A stretch of 49,551 bases of DNA from CAZWSC01 sp964636385 (GTDB lineage Bacteria > Eisenbacteria > RBG-16-71-46 > CAIMUX01): assembly GCA_964636385.1 (NCBI GenBank), contig CAZWSC010000075.1:1-49551 (forward strand). Direction: 5' to 3'. A model generated the notes under the pieces. The model was given only the letters and a program-made list of their open reading frames with translations. It made no database searches and had not been told where the DNA came from. Positions 26,072-35,040 of this stretch are shown here, one piece after another. Positions within the stretch are counted from its first letter, which is position 1, and each line of letters starts with the position of its first letter. The position numbers and the translations under genes are program-made.

Positions 26072-28579
26072 ATGAGCGGATTCCCGACCACACCCCGCTC
26101 GCCGCTGGCCGTGCGCCCCATCGTCTTCCTGACCGGCTTCACGGTTCTGGTCTATGAGGTCTGCTGGTTCCGGATTCTTGCTCTGGCCCTTGGGGCAACT
26201 GTCGCCGCATCGACCATCGTGCTGGCCACTTTCATGGCGGGCTTCGGGCTTGGCGCCTTCTTCCTGGGTCGCTCCGCCGCGGCCACCGCGGAGCGGGCCG
26301 GAAGGCTGCTGGGACCCATTCTCATCGGCATCGGCCTGTCGGGCGCGGCAGTCTCCCTTCTCTTCACTCCGACAGCGGCTGCAATCCGGGGGGGCGACAC
26401 GCAGGTCTTCGTGGCTGCGTCGCTGCTGCTCGCGGTCCCGACCTTCCTGATGGGCGGCGTGCTGCCACTGGCATGCAGAATCGCCATCACCACCGATGAT
26501 GCGATAGCGCCGTCCCTCGGCCGGCTGTACGCGCTTGATGCCCTCGGCAGCGGCCTCGGAGGGCTGGCTGCGGGGTTCCTGCTCCTCGGGAGTCTAGGGC
26601 TGACGGCGACACTCGCATCCGCCGTGGCGCTCAATCTCCTTGCCGGGGCTTGGTGGATCATCGCGTTCCGTCCGCCGGAAGCGGCCGTGACAGCCGGACC
26701 TGCCTCACCGGCCCCGTTGCGCGGGCATGATGCATCGGATCAGCATCGTCCCCGCAGGACACACGCGCATCTCCACCTGGCCGCAACGCACCGGCATCAC
26801 GCAGCCATCGTTGCAGCCGTGTGTGGATTCGCGATGGTCGGCCTGCAGGTGCTCTGGATGAGGGCCTTCAAGGTCTACTTCACGAACACCAGTTATACAT
26901 TCGCCCTGGTGTCATCCGTGGCGATCCTCGGGCTGTTCGCCGGCAGCGCGCTCTTCCGCAGGTACACACCGCCGCCGGCAACGATGCCGAGGGCGCTCAT
27001 GGCCGCCGTTCTCGTGATGGCCGCCTCTGCTGCGATCGGCCTTGCACTGCTGCTCCGGCTCCCCGAGTGGCTGCTCTTCCCCCTGGCCGGAGGAGGCGAC
27101 CCCGCAATCCGGGTGCTGCTCGTCCCCCTGCTGGCCACCCTGCTCATCGTTGTGCCCCCGGCCGTGGCATCGGGTTACGCCTTTCCCCTCGCCTGCCGCA
27201 TATACACCTCCGGCGCTGCCGGAATCGGACGGGACGTGGGCGCCATGCTTCTCATCAACACGGCAGGTGCGGCTGCAGGGCCGCTGGTCGCGGCCTTCCT
27301 CCTGATCCCCCTCATAGGTGCCGCATGGGCGGTTGCGGTGATGGCGGCCCTTCCTGCGGCCGCGGTCCTGGCGCTCGGGCGGGGGGCTGCGCTGGAGCGT
27401 GCGCTCTGTGGTGTCCTGCTGATGGCCGCCGGTGCGGGACTTGCCTCCGGCCCGGACATGCGCATCATGCCGCCCTCCTTCAGCCGCTTCGATCGGGAGA
27501 TCCTCTTCTACCGCGAGTCCGTGGAAGGAACCCTCGTCGTGGGACGGGACCGCGGCACCAGGACGGAAGCCAGGTACTCGTTCGTCAACAACAGCGCCGT
27601 GATAGGAGCTTCCTACGACGCCATCAAGGCCGTCAAGATGGTCGGCAACTTCCCATTCTTCCTCGGGCTCCAGGCGCGGGATGTGCTGGTCATCGGCTTC
27701 GGCATAGGCGTGACAACCTCCGTGATCGCATCGCACGATGGCGTGGAGTCGATCGAATGCGTGGAGCTCGTGGAAGGGCTGAGGGAGGCTTCCTCGCTGT
27801 ACAGGGACTTGAACCGGGGAGTTGTTGATGACCCCCGCATCACCTTTGTCGCGGGGGACGGCAGGCATTACCTTCAGCGGTCGCGATCGTCGTACGACCT
27901 GATCTCGTGCGATCCGACTCACCCGGTGCTCGGCTCGGGCAGCCTGTACACGCGGGAGTACTTCGAGCTGTGCATGCGCCGGCTCAACCCGGGCGGGATG
28001 GTCTCCCAGTATCTCCCGCTTCACAACCTGCGCACGAAGGACTTCCTGGGGCTGATCGCCACCTTCCACTCAGTCTTCCCGGACTGCTGGGTCTGGCTGG
28101 GCCACTACCACGCCGTGCTTGTCGGCGCGCTGCAGCCGCTGGAGGTCAGCTTCCACGACTGGGCCTCCCGCGTCGATGCCCGCAGCCCCGACCGTGACAC
28201 CTACATGGATCCCTGGCACTTCGCCGCCACCCTGGTCCTGGATGGCCCGTCGATCGCGCGGTTGACCCGGGGAAGCCGGATCAACACCGATGACATCGCC
28301 TACACGGAGTTCTTCGCCCCGGGCAGCCTGAGTGAGGCGAATCTTCCCCTTAACCTGCGGTTCCTGCAGGAGCACAGGGCCGATCCGGCAGGGTTATACA
28401 CAGGCATTCCGGATCCGGAACGCCTCGCCAGGTATGTCGAGGGCAACCGCCTGCTGACCGCGAGCCTGATCGCACGGCTCGAGGGCGAAGAGGCACTCAG
28501 CCTGGAGCTTCTGCGCCGGGCGTGCGAGGCCAGCCCGGAGGATGCCGAGCTGCCGTTCCTGATCAGGCTGAGCTACTGA
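26072..28579 (+). CDS. membrane spermidine-synthase-like protein
   Basis: 835 aa. The N-terminal ~460 residues are a polytopic membrane domain of 12 or more helices of the kind fused to SpeE-like domains. From ~500 there is a class I methyltransferase/spermidine-synthase fold: VIGFGIGVT is the S-adenosyl-binding glycine loop, ECVELVEG the acidic strand, and SCDPTHPVLGSGSLYTREYFE matches the spermidine synthase gate region with its Asp. The normal DSxDP reads SCDP. The ATG at 26072 overlaps the stop of a four-codon frame (ATGA). Polyamine transfer is not assured: many of these fused proteins are uncharacterised. It is divergent from the thioredoxin-fold lipoprotein gene. Confidence 0.87.
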   Translation: MSGFPTTPRSPLAVRPIVFLTGFTVLVYEVCWFRILALALGATVAASTIVLATFMAGFGLGAFFLGRSAAATAERAGRLLGPILIGIGLSGAAVSLLFTPTAAAIRGGDTQVFVAASLLLAVPTFLMGGVLPLACRIAITTDDAIAPSLGRLYALDALGSGLGGLAAGFLLLGSLGLTATLASAVALNLLAGAWWIIAFRPPEAAVTAGPASPAPLRGHDASDQHRPRRTHAHLHLAATHRHHAAIVAAVCGFAMVGLQVLWMRAFKVYFTNTSYTFALVSSVAILGLFAGSALFRRYTPPPATMPRALMAAVLVMAASAAIGLALLLRLPEWLLFPLAGGGDPAIRVLLVPLLATLLIVVPPAVASGYAFPLACRIYTSGAAGIGRDVGAMLLINTAGAAAGPLVAAFLLIPLIGAAWAVAVMAALPAAAVLALGRGAALERALCGVLLMAAGAGLASGPDMRIMPPSFSRFDREILFYRESVEGTLVVGRDRGTRTEARYSFVNNSAVIGASYDAIKAVKMVGNFPFFLGLQARDVLVIGFGIGVTTSVIASHDGVESIECVELVEGLREASSLYRDLNRGVVDDPRITFVAGDGRHYLQRSRSSYDLISCDPTHPVLGSGSLYTREYFELCMRRLNPGGMVSQYLPLHNLRTKDFLGLIATFHSVFPDCWVWLGHYHAVLVGALQPLEVSFHDWASRVDARSPDRDTYMDPWHFAATLVLDGPSIARLTRGSRINTDDIAYTEFFAPGSLSEANLPLNLRFLQEHRADPAGLYTGIPDPERLARYVEGNRLLTASLIARLEGEEALSLELLRRACEASPEDAELPFLIRLSY

Positions 28580-28630
28580 ATCCACAGTTGTGGGCCAGTT
28601 GCACAGCCCGGCATTCGCGGGCATCGCCGG

Positions 28631-28664
28631 CGCCGCAGTGGAGGATTCTCGAGTACTGCGGGCG
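28631..28664. terminator. hairpin between convergent genes
   Basis: CGCCGCAGT (28631-28639) pairs with ACTGCGGGCG (28655-28664) with one bulged G, forming a ~9-bp stem with a 15-nt loop in the 94-nt gap between the spermidine-synthase-like gene and the secreted protein gene. Position suggests a bidirectional terminator; no U-tract is seen. Confidence 0.45.
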
Positions 28665-28673
28665 CAGGACCTG

Positions 28674-30485
28674 TCACCGCTGCAGCACGAGCCTCCAGGT
28701 CCGGCTGTCGCCCCCCGCCTCCAGGCGGGCAAGGTATACGCCACTCGAAAGAGGCAGCCCGCGGCCGTCGGTTCCGTCCCAGACCAGCCTGTGTTCTCCG
28801 GCGTCCAGCCAGCCCTGCTGAAGAACGGCGATCCTGCGACCGTCCACATGCAGGATCGACAGCTCGACCGGTCCGCCATGTGAAAGCGAGAAGCTGACGG
28901 CTGTCTCCTGCGCGAACGGATTCGGCCTGCCCGACAGTGACGACAGGGCTCCGCCCGCCTGCGCATCACCATCCACAGAGGCCGGGGGTGCATCGAAGAC
29001 CACCTCCATCCGGTCGGACGCAAGGTGACTGGCGTGCGCAAGGATCTCGGAGAAGGCAAACGAGTCGAAATCGAACGATTGAAGATCGTATCCCAGCCCG
29101 GCCACCATGTGCTCCCACTGGCAGGTGTCGCCCGGATCCGGCCCCGGGGGCGCCCCGGCCGGAAGCTCGGGCACCGTTATTGCGTGAACACTCCCCGGGA
29201 TCATGAACTCCCAGTAGACCTCGTTCCCTTCCATGCTCAGGATGCGGGCTGTCTGTACATGCACGGGCGGGGTCGCTGTCGGAGGGTTCTCGACATCATT
29301 CCACGTGAAGAGTCCCGAGTCATACGCCAGGTCCAGCGGGAGATAGAAGCTGTCCATGTCGACGGTGTAGTGCTGCGGGTATGGGCCTCTCTGCAGAAGG
29401 ACCAGGACATCGTTGCCCTCCCGGAACTCGACGGCGACACCCGACAGGTAGGACATCCCTGCGAACTCGCCGGTTGCAGCCGTTGTGGTCATCTGCACCG
29501 GCCCGCTGCAGGTCCCCGACCCGGGGGGGCAGTCGAACGAGTTGAAGCCCAGCGGCGCGAGGCGCCCCAGCCCCGTGAGACCATCGAGGTCACCCACCGA
29601 GAAGCACCAGGTCACGGTGTTCTCAGGTATGTTCCCCATGTTGAGTGTGACCGTCTGTGCCAGCGCGGGGTTCACGAACAGGTCGGCGTCGTACATGTCG
29701 CCCATGACCGTGATGTCGATGGCGTCGATCCTGCGCCACTGCGTGAGCGGGATGACATCGACAATGTCACCGGCACTCAGAAGATCGTCCCTGGGGACTC
29801 TCCCCGAGATCGCAGCAAGTGTGTAGTCGCCCTGCGGAAGGTAGAGATAGTACCAGTCCTTGATGATGTGGATGAAGAGCTCGTACTGCGATGGTAGAAA
29901 TATGTTGGACGGCACTTCGAATGGCTCCCCGAGGATCTCGATGATCTCCGGAGGGCCGATGATCGACTCGAGGTCGAACGACAGGAAATCGGACAGCTTG
30001 AGACACGGCACCACGAGCGCCATGTCGATGAACCCGTCCCCCATGTTGAAGGAGCCATTGTTCACATCGATCCCGGAAACGTAGTCACCCACCTGGAACG
30101 TCTCGGAGTCGTCGGCAATCGGAGTGAGGGGAAGCACGAGGTCGTTCGCGTCTACCGACACGATCGTGAAGTAAGCGTACCCGTGCGCCCCGGCAGTGAC
30201 CGTGACGGGCCCGGTCAGGCCGGGATCGGTGAAGACTATCTCTCCCGATGCCGAGGTGAAGCCGTGGTTTCCCTCGAACGGCACACCCGGCGCAGGGCCG
30301 ACCATGACGAACGCCCCCTGTGACGGCTGCCCGGTGTCCTGCTCGATCACCCGGACAAGCAGGTGACCGGCGATCGGCCCTCCCCCCGTTCCTCCCGGGG
30401 GATCCTCAGCCTGAGCCGGTTGCCCGGCCTGGAGGACGGCAAGGAAGAAGAGTGCTGACAATGCGGCCAAAACCCTGTTGTGCAT
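28674..30485 (-). CDS. secreted protein with C-terminal FlgD-like sorting domain
   Basis: 603 aa. The signal peptide is ~1-25 (VLAALSALFFLAVLQAGQPAQA). The next ~480 residues are beta-rich, with several Ig-like or carboxypeptidase-regulatory-like stretches (e.g. GAFVMVGPAPGVP, TVTAGAHGYAYFTIVS). The last ~85 residues are a FlgD-like domain (GRPNPFAQETAVSFSL...VWDG...LSSGVYLARLEA), the type used for secretion sorting or anchoring in FCB bacteria. The frame runs on to 31484, but only the ATG at 30485, with GGGAGG upstream, gives a signal peptide, and the upstream part is occupied by the divergent WlbA gene. Cargo function unknown. Confidence 0.85.
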   Translation of the reverse strand: MHNRVLAALSALFFLAVLQAGQPAQAEDPPGGTGGGPIAGHLLVRVIEQDTGQPSQGAFVMVGPAPGVPFEGNHGFTSASGEIVFTDPGLTGPVTVTAGAHGYAYFTIVSVDANDLVLPLTPIADDSETFQVGDYVSGIDVNNGSFNMGDGFIDMALVVPCLKLSDFLSFDLESIIGPPEIIEILGEPFEVPSNIFLPSQYELFIHIIKDWYYLYLPQGDYTLAAISGRVPRDDLLSAGDIVDVIPLTQWRRIDAIDITVMGDMYDADLFVNPALAQTVTLNMGNIPENTVTWCFSVGDLDGLTGLGRLAPLGFNSFDCPPGSGTCSGPVQMTTTAATGEFAGMSYLSGVAVEFREGNDVLVLLQRGPYPQHYTVDMDSFYLPLDLAYDSGLFTWNDVENPPTATPPVHVQTARILSMEGNEVYWEFMIPGSVHAITVPELPAGAPPGPDPGDTCQWEHMVAGLGYDLQSFDFDSFAFSEILAHASHLASDRMEVVFDAPPASVDGDAQAGGALSSLSGRPNPFAQETAVSFSLSHGGPVELSILHVDGRRIAVLQQGWLDAGEHRLVWDGTDGRGLPLSSGVYLARLEAGGDSRTWRLVLQR

Positions 30486-30680
30486 GGCGAGAACCTCCCT
30501 GGCCCGGGCCGCCCTGAATGTGGGTGGCGCCGACCGGAGTAAGGGCGGGATTCCTGTGCGCTCAGGGATTATAGCACCTTCCGGAGGCCGGGTCATCTGT
30601 TGCGCACGGCACACACCGTCTTGCCGCGGCTTCACTGCGGGGCTAGGATCCCATTCTACAGGCTCAAACAGGGAGGGCAG

Positions 30681-31637
30681 GTGAAGAACTTCGCGATTAT
30701 CGGAACGGCGGGATTCGTGGCCGAAAGGCACCTGAGGGCGATCCACACAACAGGAAACAGGCTGCTCGCAGCAGTCGACCCGCACGATGCAGCGGGGATC
30801 CTGGACAGGTACTTCCCTGATGCAAGGTTCTTCACCGAGATCGAACGCTTCGACCGATTCCTGGAGAAGCTCCGCAGGGGGCCACGGGAGGAACGGGTGC
30901 ACATGGTCAGCATCTGCTCCCCCAACTACCTCCACGACGCCCACATCCGGATGTCGCTGCGTGTGCAGGCTGATGCCGTCTGCGAGAAGCCGCTGGTCAT
31001 CAACCCGTGGAACCTCGACATGCTGGAAACCCTGGAGAAGGAAAGCGGGCGGCGTGTCTACACGGTTCTGCAACTGCGCCACCACGAGGAGATCCGGAAG
31101 CTCCACAGGACGCTGAAGGAAAGACCCGCAGGTCCCGTGGCCGAGGTCGAGTTGACGTACGTCACTGCCCGCGGCCCCTGGTACGACATCTCGTGGAAGG
31201 GATCGGAGGAGAAATCCGGCGGAGTGGCGATGAACATAGGCATCCACTTCTTCGACCTCCTGCTGTGGCTCTTCGGGCCGGTGCGGGACCATGCCGTGCA
31301 TCTCCGCGAGCGCAGGAAGATGGCGGGATGCGTGGAGCTGGAGCGCGCGCGGGTCCGGTGGTTCCTCTCGGTCGACCGAAGCGATCTCCCCGCAGCATCG
31401 CGCGACTCGGGCAGGACCGCCTTCCGCTCCCTCACGCTGGACGGGCGGGAGGTTGAGTTCTCGGAAGGATTCACGGACCTTCACACGCGTGTGTACGAGG
31501 CGGCCCTCCAGGGAGAAGGCTTCGGGATCAGGGATGCGCGCCCGTCGATCGAGCTAGTCTACGCGATCCGTACTGCAGAACCCCGCAAGCCACAGAGCGG
31601 AGAGGCGCACCCAATGGTGGTCAGGACTGGCCCCTAG
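30681..31637 (+). CDS. wlbA: UDP-N-acetyl-2-amino-2-deoxyglucuronate dehydrogenase (WlbA/WbpB)
   Basis: 318 aa Gfo/Idh/MocA-fold oxidoreductase. It strongly matches WlbA/WbpB, which oxidise C3 of UDP-GlcNAcA with NAD in the path to UDP-2,3-diacetamido-mannuronate for O-antigen or exopolysaccharide. Evidence: the N-terminal NAD motif (IIGTAGFVAERH), FFTEIERFDRFLEKL, ICSPNYLHDAHIRMSL, catalytic Lys in CEKPLVINPWNLD, and MNIGIHFFDLLLW with the active-site His. A GTG start is set by GGGAGGGCAG; the frame is open from 30600. None of the other pathway genes (wbpA, wbpE, wbpD, wbpI) is in the window. It is divergent from the secreted protein gene and convergent with recJ. Confidence 0.9.
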   Translation: MKNFAIIGTAGFVAERHLRAIHTTGNRLLAAVDPHDAAGILDRYFPDARFFTEIERFDRFLEKLRRGPREERVHMVSICSPNYLHDAHIRMSLRVQADAVCEKPLVINPWNLDMLETLEKESGRRVYTVLQLRHHEEIRKLHRTLKERPAGPVAEVELTYVTARGPWYDISWKGSEEKSGGVAMNIGIHFFDLLLWLFGPVRDHAVHLRERRKMAGCVELERARVRWFLSVDRSDLPAASRDSGRTAFRSLTLDGREVEFSEGFTDLHTRVYEAALQGEGFGIRDARPSIELVYAIRTAEPRKPQSGEAHPMVVRTGP

Positions 31638-31698
31638 CCCACGTCATTCGGGAATCCTCTGCCCCAACAGCGGAAACGCGCACGAACACCGCGGGCTA
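31635..31698. repeat. 64-bp palindromic element supplying both stop codons
   Basis: Ends TAGCCC (31635-31640) and GGGCTA (31693-31698) are inverted. The TAG at the left is the stop of wlbA, and the TAG read from the right is the stop of recJ. Its left half shares the spaced blocks TAGCCC-N6-TTCGkGAA-N13-CAGCGGAAA with the left end of the long palindromic element at 47741-47922, at identical spacing. It may be a short relative or remnant of that element and may act as a two-way terminator. Confidence 0.5.
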
Positions 31699-33474
31699 GC
31701 CTGTCGCGGATCCAGGGTTGGTCTTCATGCAGTCGGTGACCGTCCAGTCGTACCAGGTGGCAGCCTGGCCGGTCCTCCTGTCGTTCCCCCTCCGGCTCGA
31801 GACCTGCAGCACGAGGTCGAAGCGCTCTCCAGGCACCCACTCGGATGTGGCCCGCCGCACATCGGTCCAGTCGGCGAACAGGTACCCGGAACCCGGCCAC
31901 CCGAAGCCCGCAGACAAGGCCCAGACCGCTCCGTCGCTGCGCCGCTTCTTCGCGGCAGGCCCCCAACGCAGCTCGGCATTGGCCAGGTAGAGCCCCGGGG
32001 CCGGATTGCCCGCACCGAAAGGTTCCAGCCGGTTCAGAATCCCGCACCACGCCTGCGCCATTTCCTTCTGATCCTGATGATCCAGAAGCCTCACCTCGGC
32101 AAGAACCTCCCGCTCCTCCTGCAGATCGGATGGATCCAGTGTGCAGCGGGTCTGCAGCCATGAACGGAAGCTCTCGGCCTGCTCGGGAGCAAGGCGTATA
32201 CCGGCCGCCAGGCGGTGCCCTCCGCCGCCCAGCAGCAACCCCGACGACACCGCCTCCTGCACCGCCGCGCCGAGGTCGAATGCGTCGGGCGAACGTCCCG
32301 ATCCCTTCCAGTAGCCCTCGTCATGCCAGCCGCAGACGATCGCGGGGCGTGAGAAGGCATCCTTCACGCGGTTGGCGACAGTCCCCACGATCCCCGGGTG
32401 CCATGAGCGATCCCACAGGAGAAGCACGCTGTCGGGCGGATCCTGACCAAGCCGCTCCTCCGCCATCGTCATCGCAAGCTCCTCAGCGCTCTGCTGCATC
32501 CTGCGGCGCTCCCTGTTCGCCTCGTCGCAGACTGCGGCCAGAGTCCGCGCCTCCCCCGGATCGTGGGCGAGAAGGAGCTCCACTGACGGATAGGAACTGC
32601 CGATACGGCCTGTCGCGTTCAGCCTCGGCCCCCAGTGGAAACCGAAGGTGCCCACGTCCACCCGGTCGGTCCGTATCAGTTCGTGCAGTGCAGCGAGCCC
32701 CGGGATGCGGCCAAGGACACCGGGGTCATTCGCCAGGCGCAGTGCGTGCTTGACCAGCGCCCGGTTCGTGCCGAGCAACGGCATGACATCCACGACGGTG
32801 CCCAGCCCGGCCAGGACAAGGGCCCGCTCCCGGTCCCACGCACCCGCGCGGAAATCGCGTGCGAGAAGCTCCGAGAACAGGAAGGCCAGGCCCGAGGCGC
32901 TCATCCTTCGCAGGTCGAGGAGATCCGGATCGTCGCTTGTACAGGCCTTCGGGTTCAGGTGAGCGAGGGCGGGATGCGGTCCGTCGAGGGGCGGAACGGT
33001 GTGGTGGTCCAGCACGATGCAGTCTATGCCGCGGCTCCGCAGCATTCCGATCGTCCCGATGGAGGCCGAGCCGCAATCCACGGCCAGAACAAGCCCGGGA
33101 TCGTGCCTCTCAACCGCTTCGTCGGCGGCGTGGACAGTCAGCCCGTAGTCGTGCGCCGTCCTGTCCGGCACGAACCAGCACACCGAGGGATGCCGCACCG
33201 CCCGGAGGAAATCGACCATCTGGACAACCGAGGTGATCCCGTCGCAGTCGTAGTCTCCGAAGACAAGGATCCGCTCCCCCATCAGGATCGACTGCGCGAT
33301 CCTCTCCCTGGCGGCGGCATAACCGTCCAGGCGATGCAGAGGATTCGGTATCTCCGGATCGGGGTCGAGGAAGGCCGCTGTCTGCTCAGGCGTACTGCAG
33401 CCACGCGCCCGCGCCACGGCTTCGAGAAGATGCTGCTCGTCATTGCCGAGCAATGTCAGACGCCTTGTCCGCAT
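31696..33474 (-). CDS. recJ: single-stranded-DNA-specific exonuclease RecJ
   Basis: 592-aa 5'-3' ssDNA exonuclease of the DHH superfamily, acting in recombination and mismatch repair. The DHH motifs are in order: GDYDCDG (Asp74, Asp76, Asp78), LAVDCGSAS, LDHHTVP, then RLNATGRIG, and in the DHHA1 domain GGGGHRLAAG. The C-terminal OB-like region follows. Length is normal for the family (~570-600). A CGGAGG sits 3 nt before the ATG, a tight spacing. The TAG stop is part of the 64-bp palindromic element. Confidence 0.96.
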   Translation of the reverse strand: MRTRRLTLLGNDEQHLLEAVARARGCSTPEQTAAFLDPDPEIPNPLHRLDGYAAARERIAQSILMGERILVFGDYDCDGITSVVQMVDFLRAVRHPSVCWFVPDRTAHDYGLTVHAADEAVERHDPGLVLAVDCGSASIGTIGMLRSRGIDCIVLDHHTVPPLDGPHPALAHLNPKACTSDDPDLLDLRRMSASGLAFLFSELLARDFRAGAWDRERALVLAGLGTVVDVMPLLGTNRALVKHALRLANDPGVLGRIPGLAALHELIRTDRVDVGTFGFHWGPRLNATGRIGSSYPSVELLLAHDPGEARTLAAVCDEANRERRRMQQSAEELAMTMAEERLGQDPPDSVLLLWDRSWHPGIVGTVANRVKDAFSRPAIVCGWHDEGYWKGSGRSPDAFDLGAAVQEAVSSGLLLGGGGHRLAAGIRLAPEQAESFRSWLQTRCTLDPSDLQEEREVLAEVRLLDHQDQKEMAQAWCGILNRLEPFGAGNPAPGLYLANAELRWGPAAKKRRSDGAVWALSAGFGWPGSGYLFADWTDVRRATSEWVPGERFDLVLQVSSRRGNDRRTGQAATWYDWTVTDCMKTNPGSATG

Positions 33475-33492
33475 TGGCCTCCGTGTGCCGGG

Positions 33493-35037
33493 CTACTCCC
33501 GCAGGCGGACCACCCTGCAGGTCCTGGTCCCGCCGCTGTCCAGCCGGATCCTGCAGAGGAAGAGGCCGGGGCCCGCGTCCCTGCCGCAGTCGGCAAGGCC
33601 GTCCCAGGTGAACCCGGCCGGCGCCGATGAAGTCGCCACGCCCGTAACAGACCGGATCCTGCGCCCGGAGATGTCGTAGATATCGGCCTGGAATCCTGTC
33701 GACCGGGCGGCGTCGAAGGAGATCCTGGCCGCACCCCACGAAGGATTCGGACAGGCGCTCGCGCCTGCGGCAGCAAGGGCCCTGTCCGAGCCTTGATCTT
33801 CCTCAACCTCCGCCGGATCCCCCCACTCGTATGCTCCCATGTCCACCCTGCCCTCGAGTATCCGCAGCATCCCCCGCAGATCGACCGCCGGCAGCTCCAC
33901 CGGATCCGCATCAGGATCCCCGGCATTCCTGCAGGGAGACGCACCCTGAAGCGAGAAGGGGTGCGGCCCGTACCCGACGAACATGGGGCTCAGGGAGATG
34001 TTGCCGGTTCCTTCGTGAGGATTCTCAAAGCTGCAGTATGTCATGTAGAACGGTTTGCCCCAGAGCACCTCCCCGGGAATGAAGTAGTCGCAGGTGTTGT
34101 TCCAGCTTATGCAGTTGGTGAGCCTGGGCTTGGCGATGTAGGTGTGTATCGTGCCCGTATCCTCGAAGATGTCGGGGTTGTGGATCACGTTCTCCGCCAG
34201 CGTGCAGTTGGTCAGGATGGGATAGGAGTTGGTGCAGTAGATGGCGGAACCGCCGCGGAAGGCGTGGTTGTCGTGGATCAGGCACCCGGCGATCCGGATG
34301 GATGCGTTGCGCGAGAGGAAGAACGCCCCGCCGTAGTCAGCGACATTGTGTCGCATGATGCAGTTGTACAGGCTCGCCCGTGGTGCCCCGTCCACGTACA
34401 CGGCGCCGCCCCGGCCGGGCCCGCCGGCATTCTTGGCATACTCGATGATGCAGTGCTCCAGCCGGGCGACCGGATTCCATGACTGCGCCTGGGGGAACCG
34501 CAGGCCGCCCCAGCTTCCCGCAAGGGTCGAGTCCACGGCGAACAGCCCCGGATCCGAGGATGTGAAGAGAATAGGCATGGACGGCGAGCCGAGCGCCTCC
34601 AGGCCCCCCTGGATCTCCATGGAGTAGTGGCCCTGGAACTCCACACGCACGCCGGGGCGGATCCGCAGCACAGCCTGGTCCTGGACCAGGATGTCGCCTG
34701 TGACGCGGACCGTGTCGGCATCCCACTCGGTGTCGGCAGGGATGGGTCCCGACGCGTCGATCGAGGATCTCCTGAAGGCAGAGGCTTCACGGCCTGTCCA
34801 GGCGTTCGCAGCGCCGCCACCGAATGAGCCGGCAGCACCGTCCCAGCCTGATGCGGCCAACACCTTCCCCTGGCGGCCTGCGCCCGGTGCCCGGAATGTC
34901 TGGCAGCCGTATCCCTGCGCGGGCGATCCGGGGAGAAGCGAGAAGTCCCCTCCCAGCGGATCCGCGAGCATGGGGTCGATTCCGATGACGTTGTAGTGTG
35001 GAGCCGAACCGGCCCCTGCCCATGGGGCGGGCTCAGT
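33493..35037 (-). CDS. beta-helix protein, C-terminal part downstream of in-frame TGA
   Basis: This part continues in the same frame as 35038-35799 and is cut from it only by the TGA at 35038-35040. The first internal ATG is at 34971, giving 492 aa, but that start would lie inside a conserved beta-helix stretch (DPMLADPLGGDFSLLPGSPA) and lacks a signal peptide. It holds parallel right-handed beta-helix repeats (RLEHCIIEYAKNAGG, LYNCIMRHNVADYGG, IAGCLIHDNHAFRGG) and a FlgD-like C-terminal domain (GFQADIYDISGRRIRSV...WDGLADCGRDAGPGLFLCRIRL). On its own it is likely non-functional. The full unit would be 768 aa if the TGA were decoded or is an error. Confidence 0.75.
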   Translation of the reverse strand, partial: TEPAPWAGAGSAPHYNVIGIDPMLADPLGGDFSLLPGSPAQGYGCQTFRAPGAGRQGKVLAASGWDGAAGSFGGGAANAWTGREASAFRRSSIDASGPIPADTEWDADTVRVTGDILVQDQAVLRIRPGVRVEFQGHYSMEIQGGLEALGSPSMPILFTSSDPGLFAVDSTLAGSWGGLRFPQAQSWNPVARLEHCIIEYAKNAGGPGRGGAVYVDGAPRASLYNCIMRHNVADYGGAFFLSRNASIRIAGCLIHDNHAFRGGSAIYCTNSYPILTNCTLAENVIHNPDIFEDTGTIHTYIAKPRLTNCISWNNTCDYFIPGEVLWGKPFYMTYCSFENPHEGTGNISLSPMFVGYGPHPFSLQGASPCRNAGDPDADPVELPAVDLRGMLRILEGRVDMGAYEWGDPAEVEEDQGSDRALAAAGASACPNPSWGAARISFDAARSTGFQADIYDISGRRIRSVTGVATSSAPAGFTWDGLADCGRDAGPGLFLCRIRLDSGGTRTCRVVRLRE

Positions 35038-35040
35038 TCA
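35038..35040 (-). other. in-frame TGA codon interrupting beta-helix gene
   Basis: Stop at 35038-35040 between the two halves of one reading frame. A single C-to-T change from CGA (Arg) would give it. TGA is used as a normal stop by genes in this window, so code reassignment is ruled out. Immediately downstream a stem GAGCC...GGCTC with an inner GCCCC...GGGGC can form, with G residues in the loop. That loosely recalls a bacterial SECIS, but the protein type makes selenocysteine unlikely. Confidence 0.7.

Noticed and set aside
28674..31484. A 936-aa protein from the long minus-strand frame
   Set aside because: The upstream third is antisense to wlbA; a signal peptide and ribosome site mark the ATG at 30485.
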